From Aquilutibacter rugosus (lineage in GTDB: Bacteria; Pseudomonadota; Gammaproteobacteria; Xanthomonadales; Xanthomonadaceae): a DNA stretch of 64,000 bases. The stretch covers positions 248,001 to 312,000 of the forward strand of contig NZ_JAZHBO010000002.1 of NCBI RefSeq assembly GCF_036541335.1. The letters run 5' to 3'. Made by a program: the position numbers and the translations under genes. Below, one piece after another: positions 50,502 to 58,365 of this stretch. Each line of letters begins with the position of its first letter. Position 1 is the stretch's first letter. The notes beneath the pieces were generated by a model. It was not told the DNA's origin and searched no databases. It was given only the letters and a program-made list of their open reading frames with translations.

Positions 50502-52067
50502 ATGACTGCCAGCAACGCTTCCGCCAATCCCGCCGATTTTGCGCCCGTTTCCATTCGCCAGGCCGATCTGATCCAGTCGGTGGCCGACGCCCTGCAGTAC
50601 ATTTCGTATTACCACCCGGTCGATTACATTACGAACCTGGCGGCCGCCTACGAAAAAGAGGAATCGCCGGCCGCGAAAGACGCCATGGCGCAGATCCTGA
50701 TCAATTCGCGCATGGCGGCCGAGGGCCATCGTCCGCTGTGCCAGGACACCGGCATCGTCACCGTATTCCTTGAAATCGGCATGAGCGTGCGCTGGGATGA
50801 CGCGACCATGAGCGTCGAAGACATGGTCAACGAGGGCGTGCGCCGCGCCTACATGGATCCGGACAACACCCTACGTGCATCGGTACTCGCTGATCCCGCC
50901 GGCAAACGGCAGAATACCCGCGACAACACGCCGGCCGTGGTGAACGTCAAAGTGGTTCCGGGCAACACCGTCGAAGTCATCGTCGCCGCCAAGGGCGGTG
51001 GCTCCGAGGCCAAGTCCAAGTTTGCAATGCTCAATCCGTCTGACTCCATTGTCGATTGGGTACTTAAGACGGTGCCGACCATGGGCGCCGGCTGGTGCCC
51101 GCCGGGCATGTTGGGTATCGGCATTGGCGGCACCGCAGAAAAAGCGATGTTGCTGGCCAAAGAGTCGCTGATGGAGCCGATTGATATCAATGATCTCAAG
51201 GCTCGCGGCGCCTCCAATCGCGCCGAAGAGCTGCGCCTGGAACTGTACGAAAAGGTCAACGCGTTGGGTATTGGCGCTCAAGGTCTGGGCGGTCTGACCA
51301 CGGTGCTGGACATCAAGGTCAAGGATTATCCGACTCACGCTGCCAATTTGCCGGTTGCCTTGATCCCCAACTGCGCGGCCACGCGTCACGCGCACTTCAC
51401 TCTCGATGGCAGCGGTGCGGTCATGCTGGATCCGCCTTCGCTCGAACATTGGCCGCGCCTGACGTATGACACCTCTAAGGGGCGTCGCGTCGATTTGGAC
51501 GCCATCACCCAGGACGAAGTCGCCGGCTGGAAACCCGGCGATGTGCTGCTGCTCAACGGCAAGCTGCTGACCGGTCGCGATGCTGCGCACAAGCGCATGG
51601 TCGACATGCTCAACAAGGGCGAGACGCTGCCTGTGGATCTGCGCGGTCGCTTTATTTATTACGTCGGTCCCGTGGATCCGGTGCGCGAAGAGGTCGTCGG
51701 CCCCGCAGGTCCCACCACGGCCACGCGCATGGACAAGTTTACGCCGCAGATTCTCGATCAGACCGGTTTGCTCGGCATGGTCGGCAAGGCCGAACGCGGT
51801 CCTATTGCCATCGAGGCCATTCGCAAGCATCGCTCGGCCTATCTGATGGCCGTCGGTGGCGCTGCGTATCTGGTATCCAAAGCGATCAAAGCCGCCAAGG
51901 TCGTCGCGTTCGAGGACCTCGGCATGGAAGCGATCTACGAGTTCGAGGTCAAGGACATGCCGGTCACGGTTGCCGTTGACTCGCAGGGCACCTCCGTACA
52001 CACAACGGGCCCGCGCGAATGGCAGGCCCGTATTGCCGGAATTCCGGTGGTTGTCGAAAGCGTCTAA
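50502..52067 (+). CDS. fumA: Fumarate hydratase, class I ([4Fe-4S])
   Basis: This is an iron-sulfur fumarase of the TCA cycle, 521 residues. Cluster ligands are visible as Cys in RPLCQDTGI, GAGWCPPGMLG and PNCAATRH. The C-terminal beta domain starts near KPGDVLLLNGKLLTGRDAAH and has the swivel-type GPVDPVREE and GPTTATRMDKF segments. The class I enzyme is oxygen-sensitive. A TAAAAT box at 50465-50470 lies 31 bp upstream. It converges with the DUF456 gene. Confidence 0.95.
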   Translation: MTASNASANPADFAPVSIRQADLIQSVADALQYISYYHPVDYITNLAAAYEKEESPAAKDAMAQILINSRMAAEGHRPLCQDTGIVTVFLEIGMSVRWDDATMSVEDMVNEGVRRAYMDPDNTLRASVLADPAGKRQNTRDNTPAVVNVKVVPGNTVEVIVAAKGGGSEAKSKFAMLNPSDSIVDWVLKTVPTMGAGWCPPGMLGIGIGGTAEKAMLLAKESLMEPIDINDLKARGASNRAEELRLELYEKVNALGIGAQGLGGLTTVLDIKVKDYPTHAANLPVALIPNCAATRHAHFTLDGSGAVMLDPPSLEHWPRLTYDTSKGRRVDLDAITQDEVAGWKPGDVLLLNGKLLTGRDAAHKRMVDMLNKGETLPVDLRGRFIYYVGPVDPVREEVVGPAGPTTATRMDKFTPQILDQTGLLGMVGKAERGPIAIEAIRKHRSAYLMAVGGAAYLVSKAIKAAKVVAFEDLGMEAIYEFEVKDMPVTVAVDSQGTSVHTTGPREWQARIAGIPVVVESV

Positions 52068-52099
52068 GTAATTAGTAGTGCCTTCGCGCCGAGCGGGAT

Positions 52100-52627
52100 T
52101 TACCCGAGCAGTGTGAGACTCGAATCCACCGGCGAATTGCCGGTGAACCAGGCCAGTGCAAACAAACCGAGCATGGCAAACGCCAGGCCTAGTTTGAGCA
52201 CAACGCCCAGGATGATTCCAAAGGTAGTGCCGACGCCGACTTTAGTGGCCTGTTTCAGATCGCGGCGGTTGATCAGTTCACCGATCAGCGCGCCCGCAAA
52301 CGGACCAATAAAGACACCGATGGGGCCCGCAGCCAGTACGCCGACCAAGGTGCCGACCACGGCGCCGATAATTGCGAGGCGGCTGGCACCTACACGTTTA
52401 GCGCCCATGGACGCCGCCATGAAATCAATCCCGAAGCTCAACACGGTCAGAATGCCGAGTAGGACCAGGGTCAGAATGCTGACGCGCTGAAAGTCATCGG
52501 CCCAGGCCGCAACGACCATGCCGACGAACATAATCGGCAAGCCGGGCAGGGCCGGGAGCACGATTCCGGCCAGTCCGACCAGGACCAAAACTGCGGCAAT
52601 CAGGTATAAAACGGTGGATGTGTCCAT
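52100..52627 (-). CDS. DUF456 family membrane protein
   Basis: ATG 52627, preceded by CCGGAGC, gives 175 residues with four to five hydrophobic segments. It has the DUF456 pattern: an N-terminal VLVGLAGIVLPALPGLPIMF, then FMAASMGAKRVGASR and a Gly-rich GVFIGPFAGALIGELI. The function is unknown. A perfect inverted repeat lies 15 bp upstream of the start. Confidence 0.88.
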   Translation of the reverse strand: MDTSTVLYLIAAVLVLVGLAGIVLPALPGLPIMFVGMVVAAWADDFQRVSILTLVLLGILTVLSFGIDFMAASMGAKRVGASRLAIIGAVVGTLVGVLAAGPIGVFIGPFAGALIGELINRRDLKQATKVGVGTTFGIILGVVLKLGLAFAMLGLFALAWFTGNSPVDSSLTLLG

Positions 52628-52642
52628 GGGGCTCCGGAATTT

Positions 52643-52658
52643 GGCCAATAATTTGGCC
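52643..52658. repeat. Inverted repeat upstream of the DUF456 gene
   Basis: GGCCAA-TAAT-TTGGCC is a perfect 16-bp palindrome. It overlaps two direct copies of AATTTGGCC (52638 and 52650). It lies 15-31 bp before the DUF456 start codon and could be an operator or a leader hairpin. Confidence 0.45.
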
Positions 52659-52937
52659 GTATTTAATGGGATTTTGCGCCAAAATCTGTGACAGAGTTCG
52701 CAAATGAGAACTAGAGGTGCCTGCAGACATGATAAATGCGTTGCAGACGATTGCAAATTAAATTTGGTGCGGTTAAGGTGAGACTGCTGTTTTTGCTTGG
52801 GTCACTGTGAACCGTGGCCTGAACACCGGCCTAGCCGGGTGTTAGATCTCGCTTCCTCCATGCAAGTCAGCCGTCGTGGCCAATTCATCCTGAATTGGCG
52901 TGGCGATTTTATTAACGCTTCATGGAGCAACAAGTTT
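52659..52937 (+). promoter_or_regulatory. Structured leader region of the cold-shock gene
   Basis: This is the gap between the divergent DUF456 and cspA genes; the gene-free stretch from 52628 is 310 bp. Two hairpins are evident: AACACCGGC/GCCGGGTGTT (52822-52843) and a perfect 9-bp GCCAATTCA/TGAATTGGC with 3-nt loop (52879-52899), ending 38 nt before the ATG. A GGAG lies at 52924. A long structured 5' leader is known for cspA thermosensors; I cannot locate the promoter confidently. Confidence 0.5.
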
Positions 52938-53147
52938 ATGTCAACCCGCGAAACCGGAACCGTCAAGTGGTTCAACGATGCCAAGGGCTTCGGCTTTATC
53001 AGCCGTGAAAATGGCGAAGATGTGTTTGTGCATTTCCGCGCCATTGAAACCAATGGTTTCAAGAGCCTGAAGGAAGGCCAAAAGGTCACCTTCACGGTGG
53101 TCGATGGCCAAAAGGGTTTGCAAGCCGACGCAGTCCAACCGGTCTAA
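52938..53147 (+). CDS. Cold-shock protein (CspA family)
   Basis: This 69-residue single cold-shock domain binds single-stranded RNA and DNA. RNP1 is KGFGFI and RNP2 is VFVHF, with the canonical start TGTVKWFNDAKG. I start at ATG 52938, the family N terminus. The expected role is RNA chaperoning and transcription antitermination, in line with the two DEAD-box helicases in the window. A strong terminator follows after 34 bp. Confidence 0.96.
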   Translation: MSTRETGTVKWFNDAKGFGFISRENGEDVFVHFRAIETNGFKSLKEGQKVTFTVVDGQKGLQADAVQPV

Positions 53148-53181
53148 ATCGATTTGTAAGAGTGTCCGACCTATCGGGCAC

Positions 53182-53213
53182 AAAAAAACCCGGCGCTTGT
53201 CGCCGGGTTTTTT
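53182..53213. terminator. Bidirectional intrinsic terminator
   Basis: Stem CCCGGCG/CGCCGGG flanked by A7 and T6 separates the cold-shock gene and the convergent cytochrome gene. Confidence 0.93.
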
Positions 53214-53263
53214 ATGGCCGAAACCTTTTGGGTTCCGGCCGGGATCGCTCAGCCCTGCAGGAC

Positions 53264-53713
53264 TCAGTCCTTGAACTTGGAGTGGCAACCCTCGCACGAG
53301 AGGCCAATGTTGCGCATGGCCTGACTGACGCCGTCGCAAGTTTGCGGTGCAGCCATCAGTGCATTGTTCGAGGAGGTGCGCAGATCCGTAGCGGCCTTTA
53401 CGAAAGCGGCATCGTCGGCATATTTAGGGAAGGCGGATTCGAGATCGCGCGCCATGACGTTGATGGCCTGAATACGCGGAATGCTGTCCGAAGCGCTGCA
53501 CTTGGCAGCAGCGACATTCTGCTTGAGCTGGCCCATATTCCAGCCCATGACGTGCATTGAACCTTGTTGGAACTGCGATTGCGGATTGCTGCTAAGCGCG
53601 TTGAGTGCATAGACCGCACCAAAGGCACCGATCACCAGGCCCAGTAGCAAGACAAAGAAATAGCGGCCAAAGGCACTGGAGCCCTTCTTGGCGTTCGGTG
53701 CGACATCGTTCAT
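53264..53713 (-). CDS. Membrane-anchored cytochrome c'-like protein
   Basis: The 149 residues begin with a cytosolic stub and one membrane segment (about 17-38, FFVLLLGLVIGAFGAVYAL). A helical periplasmic domain follows with a single c-type haem motif CEGCH five residues from the end. Haem attachment at the very C terminus of a four-helix bundle is the layout of cytochrome c' and cytochrome c-556 proteins, which bind NO or CO or transfer electrons. Those are usually soluble, so the N-terminal anchor is unusual. GGAGATT precedes ATG 53713. Confidence 0.8.
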   Translation of the reverse strand: MNDVAPNAKKGSSAFGRYFFVLLLGLVIGAFGAVYALNALSSNPQSQFQQGSMHVMGWNMGQLKQNVAAAKCSASDSIPRIQAINVMARDLESAFPKYADDAAFVKAATDLRTSSNNALMAAPQTCDGVSQAMRNIGLSCEGCHSKFKD

Positions 53714-53764
53714 TGCAATCTCCGTGGGCAGTTCCGAATCAATGTAACATGGCCGCGCTGCATC

Positions 53765-53791
53765 TCGACAGGCGGTATAGAACGTTAAAAT
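53765..53791 (+). promoter_or_regulatory. Putative promoter of tcdA
   Basis: TCGACA (53765-53770) and TAAAAT (53786-53791) are separated by 15 bp. The -10 box ends five bases before the ATG at 53797, suggesting a leaderless mRNA. Confidence 0.45.
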
Positions 53792-53796
53792 AGCGC

Positions 53797-54621
53797 ATGC
53801 CCGAATCGAATGTACAGGACTGGACCGAACGCTTTGCCGGAATTGACCGCTTATATGGTCGCGGAGCCGTGGAGTTTTTCCGCACGCGCAGAGTCATCAT
53901 TATCGGTATCGGTGGTGTGGGTACCTGGGTTGCTGAATCACTAGCCCGCACCGGCATTGGCCATCTCACACTGGTCGACGCCGATGAAGTTTGTGTTTCC
54001 AATACCAATCGGCAGCTGCCGGCTCTCGCACCCAACTATGGCCGTTCCAAGGCGCAACTGATGGCCGAGCGCATGCGCTCCATCAATCCGCACATTGATG
54101 TAGCGGTGCAGGAGACTTTTCTGACGCCGGCCAATATGGCCGAGCTTCTGGGTCACAACTACGACGTGGTGATCGATGCCTGCGATGCGTTTCGCGTCAA
54201 GGTCGAGATGGCCGCATGGTGCAGACGTCGCAAGCAACCCCTTGTCATGGTGGGTGCTGCCGGCGGACGCACCGATCCGACACAGGTCCGCATTCGCGAT
54301 CTGTCCAAGACCGAGCAGGACGCGATGCTGGCACTAATTCGCCGCAAGCTCCGCGAGGAGTTCAATTTCCCGCGCAATCGCTCGCGCTATTTCGGTGTTT
54401 ACGCCGTGTATTCGCTCGAGAACGTGCAATATCCGCAGGCTGACGGCACCGTGTGCGGCATCCGTCCCAATGTCAGCGGTGAGGCCGCGCTGAATATCGA
54501 TTGCGGTGGCGGCCTGGGTTCGGCGACACACATCACCGGCACCTTTGCGTTTGCCGCGTGTGCCAAGGCCATTGAGCTGCTGCTGAAACAGCGCGACCGT
54601 GTGCCCTCAGATTCGCAGTAA
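53797..54621 (+). CDS. tcdA: tRNA threonylcarbamoyladenosine dehydratase
   Basis: TcdA (CsdL) is an E1-like ATP-dependent enzyme that cyclises t6A37 to ct6A in ANN-decoding tRNAs. The 274 residues show the adenylation motif GIGGVGTWVAESLARTG, the DADEVCVSNTNRQ segment, VIDACD and the C-terminal NIDCGGGLGSATHITGTFAF. The last 15 bp overlap the end of the convergent tatD gene. No Shine-Dalgarno is visible and a -10 box abuts the start. Confidence 0.94.
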   Translation: MPESNVQDWTERFAGIDRLYGRGAVEFFRTRRVIIIGIGGVGTWVAESLARTGIGHLTLVDADEVCVSNTNRQLPALAPNYGRSKAQLMAERMRSINPHIDVAVQETFLTPANMAELLGHNYDVVIDACDAFRVKVEMAAWCRRRKQPLVMVGAAGGRTDPTQVRIRDLSKTEQDAMLALIRRKLREEFNFPRNRSRYFGVYAVYSLENVQYPQADGTVCGIRPNVSGEAALNIDCGGGLGSATHITGTFAFAACAKAIELLLKQRDRVPSDSQ

Positions 54622-55380
54622 GCGATGCATGTTGGCTGTGGTGGCTGTCGCAACCTCGTCCGGAGAGATTCCGCGCAGTTCCGCCACGGTATTCGCAACA
54701 TCCGCCATGAAGGCCGGTTCGTTCCGTTGACCACGCCGTGTTGCGGTGGGCTGATCGGGCGCGTCGGTTTCGAGTACCAAGGCCTCTAGCGGCATTTGCG
54801 TGACGACTGAGCGCAAGCGTAGGGCACGCTCATAAGTGACCGGTCCACCGATCCCCAGTAGAAACCCCATGTCGAACAGACGCTTGGCCTGGTCGAGACT
54901 GCCGGGATAACTGTGTACGATGCCGCGTAAAGGTCCAAAGCGGCGAATTGTCGCCATCACATCGTCAACGGCGCGGCGCGCATGCAGAATCACGGGTAAT
55001 TCGCGGTCGCGGGCTATTCGCATTTGAGCGTCAAGAAACCATTGCTGCTGCGTTTTGTCGAAATCCTCGACGTAAAAATCCAGGCCGCATTCGCCAATGG
55101 CGACCGTGTCGGGATGCGCATCGAGCCAACTCTGCAGGTCGCTGATGCACAGCGGATCGGGCGCGGGCAAGTACATGGGGTGGTAGCCATAGGCGGCGAA
55201 CAGCCCCTGTGTTTTGGCGCACAAGTCAGCAATGGCTTGCCAGTTGTCAGCATTGATGGCCGGGATTAACTGCTCTGTGACCTTGGCATCGGCAGCCCGC
55301 TGTAACACGGCAGGGCGATCCGGATCAAAGACATCCGCATCGAGATGCGCATGACTGTCAAACAGTGAAACCGCTGACAT
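54607..55380 (-). CDS. tatD: TatD family metal-dependent hydrolase
   Basis: This is a 257-residue TIM-barrel amidohydrolase of the TatD/YcfH/YjjV group, with 3'-5' DNase activity in characterised members. Metal ligands: HAHLD at the N terminus, Glu in AIGECGLDFY, His in VILHARRA and VHSYPG, and Asp in LVLETDAPDQP. It starts six bp after the stop of a small membrane protein gene on the same strand and overlaps tcdA at its end. Which of the TatD paralogues it is cannot be settled by eye. Confidence 0.9.
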   Translation of the reverse strand: MSAVSLFDSHAHLDADVFDPDRPAVLQRAADAKVTEQLIPAINADNWQAIADLCAKTQGLFAAYGYHPMYLPAPDPLCISDLQSWLDAHPDTVAIGECGLDFYVEDFDKTQQQWFLDAQMRIARDRELPVILHARRAVDDVMATIRRFGPLRGIVHSYPGSLDQAKRLFDMGFLLGIGGPVTYERALRLRSVVTQMPLEALVLETDAPDQPTATRRGQRNEPAFMADVANTVAELRGISPDEVATATTANMHRLLRI

Positions 55381-55386
55381 TTGCAG

Positions 55387-55623
55387 TTAGCGACGAGTTT
55401 CGTGATCAATCACGCGATTGTCAGTTGCTGTGACGGCATCTTTCGGCTTGCGCCATTGGCTAAACAGAATAGTGGCCAGACCTAGCAGCAGTTCGTCTGC
55501 AAACGGAATCAAATCAGGAATGAACAGGTCCAGCAGAAAAAAGGCAGCCGTCAGCTTGAATAGTGTCGGAAATTTCAGGCGACCAAGGAAACGCAACAGC
55601 ACGGCAGCGATGGGAGTACGCAT
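55387..55623 (-). CDS. Small membrane-associated protein (DUF6116/DUF1232-like)
   Basis: The 78 residues start with a basic amphipathic helix (LLRFLGRLKFPTLF). A hydrophobic hairpin with the motif DLFIPDLIPFADELLLGLATIL follows, similar to short DUF1232-type proteins, and then a charged tail. It lies six bp upstream of tatD, so the pair is probably one transcript. The function is unknown. Confidence 0.75.
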   Translation of the reverse strand: MRTPIAAVLLRFLGRLKFPTLFKLTAAFFLLDLFIPDLIPFADELLLGLATILFSQWRKPKDAVTATDNRVIDHETRR

Positions 55624-55767
55624 GGGAAAGCCCTCGAAAGATGAACCAATGCAATAACAATGGGTGGTTTTATTCGACTTTACAAGCGCGGTTCATGGTT
55701 TTGCGGGGTTCGATTAAGGTTGCAAATGCTTCAATGGCCACATGGGTATGGATAGAGGACCGCAGCC

Positions 55768-56499
55768 ATGAACAACAAGACATTACTTGCCGCCGCTTTG
55801 GGCATCGCCGTCATGGGTGGTGTGGCCTATGCAGCCTACAACTCCATCAATTTCAGCCAAAACATCGGCTCTGAGGCGAGTTCGCCGCAGATCATCATGC
55901 CGATGACTGTGGATGCTGGGACCAATTCGACGGGCAGTGAATTCGTTCAACCAGCCGTGGAGCCGATGGCATTGGCTCCGGCTGCCAGCTCGAGCGCTGC
56001 AGTAGTGGCCGCTCCGATGGCCTTGGCTGCCGCCAAGCCTGCAACAGCTCAAAAGCAGTACGCCACCATTACGGACATCGAACCGATCACTAAGGCCGTT
56101 GCCCAGAGCACGCCGCGCCAAGTGTGTGAAAACGTCACTGTGCAACAGCGGACTCCGGAACGCGACGGCAATGTCGGCGGTACCGTGGCCGGTGTGCTGA
56201 TCGGTGGTCTGGTCGGTAACCAGGTTGGCGGTCGTGATGGCCGCAAGGCTGCTACGGCTGCAGGTGCGATTGCTGGCGGCTATATCGGCAACCGTGTTGA
56301 CCGTAATCATGTCGGTGGCCGCACGTATTCGACCACGGAGCGTCAGTGCCATACGGTCACGGATCGCGCTTCGACAAGTAAAACAGTCGGCTATCTGGTC
56401 AGCTACCGCGAACCCGATGGTTCGAACGGCACAATTCGCATGAATTCGCGTCCGAAGGGGTCGCGACTGCCGATGCGCAACGGCGTCGTCTCGCTGTAA
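55768..56499 (+). CDS. Glycine-zipper 2TM domain protein
   Basis: The 243 residues start with a membrane anchor or signal (LLAAALGIAVMGGVAYAAY). An Ala/Pro-rich linker follows, then the glycine-zipper domain GGTVAGVLIGGLVGNQVGG ... AGAIAGGYIGNRV (PF05433, as in SlyB and the rickettsial 17-kDa antigen). It is flanked by two Cys (VCENVTV and RQCHTVTD) that may form a disulfide, and a beta-rich C terminus (VGYLVSYRE) ends the protein. It is probably an envelope protein. The 144 bp upstream show nothing else. A terminator follows. Confidence 0.88.
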   Translation: MNNKTLLAAALGIAVMGGVAYAAYNSINFSQNIGSEASSPQIIMPMTVDAGTNSTGSEFVQPAVEPMALAPAASSSAAVVAAPMALAAAKPATAQKQYATITDIEPITKAVAQSTPRQVCENVTVQQRTPERDGNVGGTVAGVLIGGLVGNQVGGRDGRKAATAAGAIAGGYIGNRVDRNHVGGRTYSTTERQCHTVTDRASTSKTVGYLVSYREPDGSNGTIRMNSRPKGSRLPMRNGVVSL

Positions 56500-56525
56500 G
56501 CCGAAAATACACTCCGTTACGTTCT

Positions 56526-56561
56526 AAGAAGGGCTGCCTGCACTGGCGGCCCTTCTTTTTT
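56526..56561 (+). terminator. Intrinsic terminator
   Basis: Stem AAGAAGGGC/GCCCTTCTT with an inner GCC/GGC pairing is followed by six T. It ends the glycine-zipper gene transcript and lies 19 bp upstream of the gcdH -10 box. Confidence 0.9.
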
Positions 56562-56579
56562 GCGGCTTTTGCATTCGTA

Positions 56580-56585
56580 TACAAT
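56580..56585 (+). promoter_or_regulatory. Putative -10 box of gcdH
   Basis: TACAAT (in GTATACAATTG) lies 35 bp before the ATG at 56621, immediately after the preceding terminator. This gives a leader of about 28 nt. Confidence 0.5.
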
Positions 56586-56620
56586 TGGGCAACATCTGCC
56601 CGCTATGAGCCTTCAGTTCC

Positions 56621-57784
56621 ATGTCCTTGAATCCGCTAGATCTGTACGACATCCAGTCCATGCTTTCCGAAGAGGAAAACGCCGTCCGCGAGGCCGTTGC
56701 ACGGTTTGTCGACACGCGCGTGATCCCGGTCATTGGCAATGCCTTCGACGAAGCAAGGTTCCCGGTGGAATGGATCCCGGAAGTGGCGGAACTGGGCCTG
56801 CTCGGCAGCTCCTTGCCGGCCAAGTACGGCTGCGCTGAACTGAGTTCTGTTCAATACGGACTGATCTGTCAGGAACTGGAGCGCGGTGATAGCGGTTTGC
56901 GTTCGTTCGTGTCGGTGCAGTCGTCGCTGTGCATGTATCCGATTTATGCCTACGGTTCCGAGGAACAGCGCATGCGCTGGTTGCCGTCGATGGCCCAGGG
57001 CAAGACCATTGGGTGCTTCGGTCTGACCGAGTCGCACGGCGGTTCCGATCCGGCCAACATGAAAACCCGCGCTGTCAAAGATGGCGATCATTGGGTCTTG
57101 AACGGTTCCAAGATGTGGATCACCAACGCCACCATCGCCGACATTGCAATCGTCTGGGCCCACACCGATGAAGGCATTCAGGGCTTTGTCGTAGAAAAGG
57201 GCATGGAAGGTTTCTCGACGCAGGAAATCAAGCACAAGATGTCACTGCGTGCTTCGGTAACCGGCGCACTGTTTTTTGATAACGTTCGCGTGCCCGATGC
57301 CAATCGCCTGCCGAACGTCAAGGGTCTGAAGGGACCTTTGGGCTGTCTGACGCAAGCGCGCTACGGCATCTCCTGGGGTCCGATCGGTTCGGCTATCGCC
57401 TGCCTGGAGGAAGTACTGGCTTACACCAAGGAGCGCATTCTGTTTGATCGTCCGGTGGCCGCAACGCAAAGCGCGCAAATCAAAATGGCCGAAATGGCCC
57501 GTCGCATCACGCTGGCTCAGTTGCTGGCGCTGCGCCTGGGACGCCTGAAAGACGAAGGCAAAATGGTGCCGCAACATGTCTCGCTGGCCAAGTGGAACAA
57601 TTGCCGCATGGCCATCGACATTGCCCGCGAGTGTCGCGATTTGCTGGGCGGTGCCGGTATTACGACCGAGCATCACGCCATTCGCCATGCCTTGAATCTG
57701 GAATCGGTGATCACGTACGAAGGGACGGAGACGGTGCATCAGCTGGTGATCGGGCGCGAACTGACCGGCATCAACGCGTTCTGA
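56621..57784 (+). CDS. gcdH: Glutaryl-CoA dehydrogenase
   Basis: This FAD acyl-CoA dehydrogenase oxidises and decarboxylates glutaryl-CoA to crotonyl-CoA in lysine and tryptophan catabolism. The 387 residues match the family. SVQSSLCMYPI, LTESHGGSDPANM and NGSKMWITNA are present, and the catalytic Glu lies in TYEGTETVHQLVIGRELTG near the C terminus. It links to the ALDH7-type dehydrogenase at 13260 as steps of lysine degradation, although other steps are outside the window. A GNAT gene follows 8 bp downstream. Confidence 0.93.
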   Translation: MSLNPLDLYDIQSMLSEEENAVREAVARFVDTRVIPVIGNAFDEARFPVEWIPEVAELGLLGSSLPAKYGCAELSSVQYGLICQELERGDSGLRSFVSVQSSLCMYPIYAYGSEEQRMRWLPSMAQGKTIGCFGLTESHGGSDPANMKTRAVKDGDHWVLNGSKMWITNATIADIAIVWAHTDEGIQGFVVEKGMEGFSTQEIKHKMSLRASVTGALFFDNVRVPDANRLPNVKGLKGPLGCLTQARYGISWGPIGSAIACLEEVLAYTKERILFDRPVAATQSAQIKMAEMARRITLAQLLALRLGRLKDEGKMVPQHVSLAKWNNCRMAIDIARECRDLLGGAGITTEHHAIRHALNLESVITYEGTETVHQLVIGRELTGINAF

Positions 57785-57792
57785 GTGCGGCC

Positions 57793-58365
57793 GTGAACGC
57801 CGCACATGGCAATCCGGTGATCGAAACTTCGCGCCTGACCCTGCGACTGCCTGAGTTGCAGGATTTCGAAGCGATGCATGAAATCTACGGGGACGAAGAG
57901 ACTGCCCGCTATATCGGCGGTCATCTGAGCCGCCCGGCATCCTGGCGTCGCTTTCTGGTGATGCCGGGTGCATGGGCTGTGCAGGGCTTTGGCATGTTTT
58001 CAATCGTCGAACGTGCGACCGGTGAACTGGTGGGGCAGTGCGGGCCGTGGCATCCGATTGAGTGGCAGGGCACCGAGATCGGCTGGGCCATTCGTCCGCA
58101 GTTCTTTGGTCGTGGCTATGCCTTCGAAGCGGCAGTCGCGGCGATGGATTATGCCTGCGACGTCTTAGGCTGGACCGAGCTCATCCACACCATTCATCAC
58201 GACAATGCGCCATCAATCCGCTTAGCGGAGCGGTTGGGTTCGCTTCATGTGCGCGACGCCGAGCTGGCACCCGCCGGTAGCGGTGTGCATGTGGGCATCT
58301 GGGCCCAGTCTGCACAGGACTGGGCGCAGCACCGGCAATCTTTTCTTCATCTGTTGAGTCCCTAA
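57793..58365 (+). CDS. GNAT family acetyltransferase (RimJ/RimL type)
   Basis: The frame from GTG 57793 gives 190 residues (NAAHGNPVIETSRLTLRLP...). It has the RimJ/RimL-like pattern SRLTLRLPELQDFEAM, GWAIRPQFFGRGYAFEAAVA (acetyl-CoA loop) and HDNAPSIRLAERLG. The substrate may be a protein N terminus, amino acid or small molecule. The start choice is uncertain because there is no ATG before the conserved strand. Its stop overlaps the next ATG (TAATG), so it is coupled between gcdH and the fused E1. Confidence 0.85.
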   Translation: MNAAHGNPVIETSRLTLRLPELQDFEAMHEIYGDEETARYIGGHLSRPASWRRFLVMPGAWAVQGFGMFSIVERATGELVGQCGPWHPIEWQGTEIGWAIRPQFFGRGYAFEAAVAAMDYACDVLGWTELIHTIHHDNAPSIRLAERLGSLHVRDAELAPAGSGVHVGIWAQSAQDWAQHRQSFLHLLSP

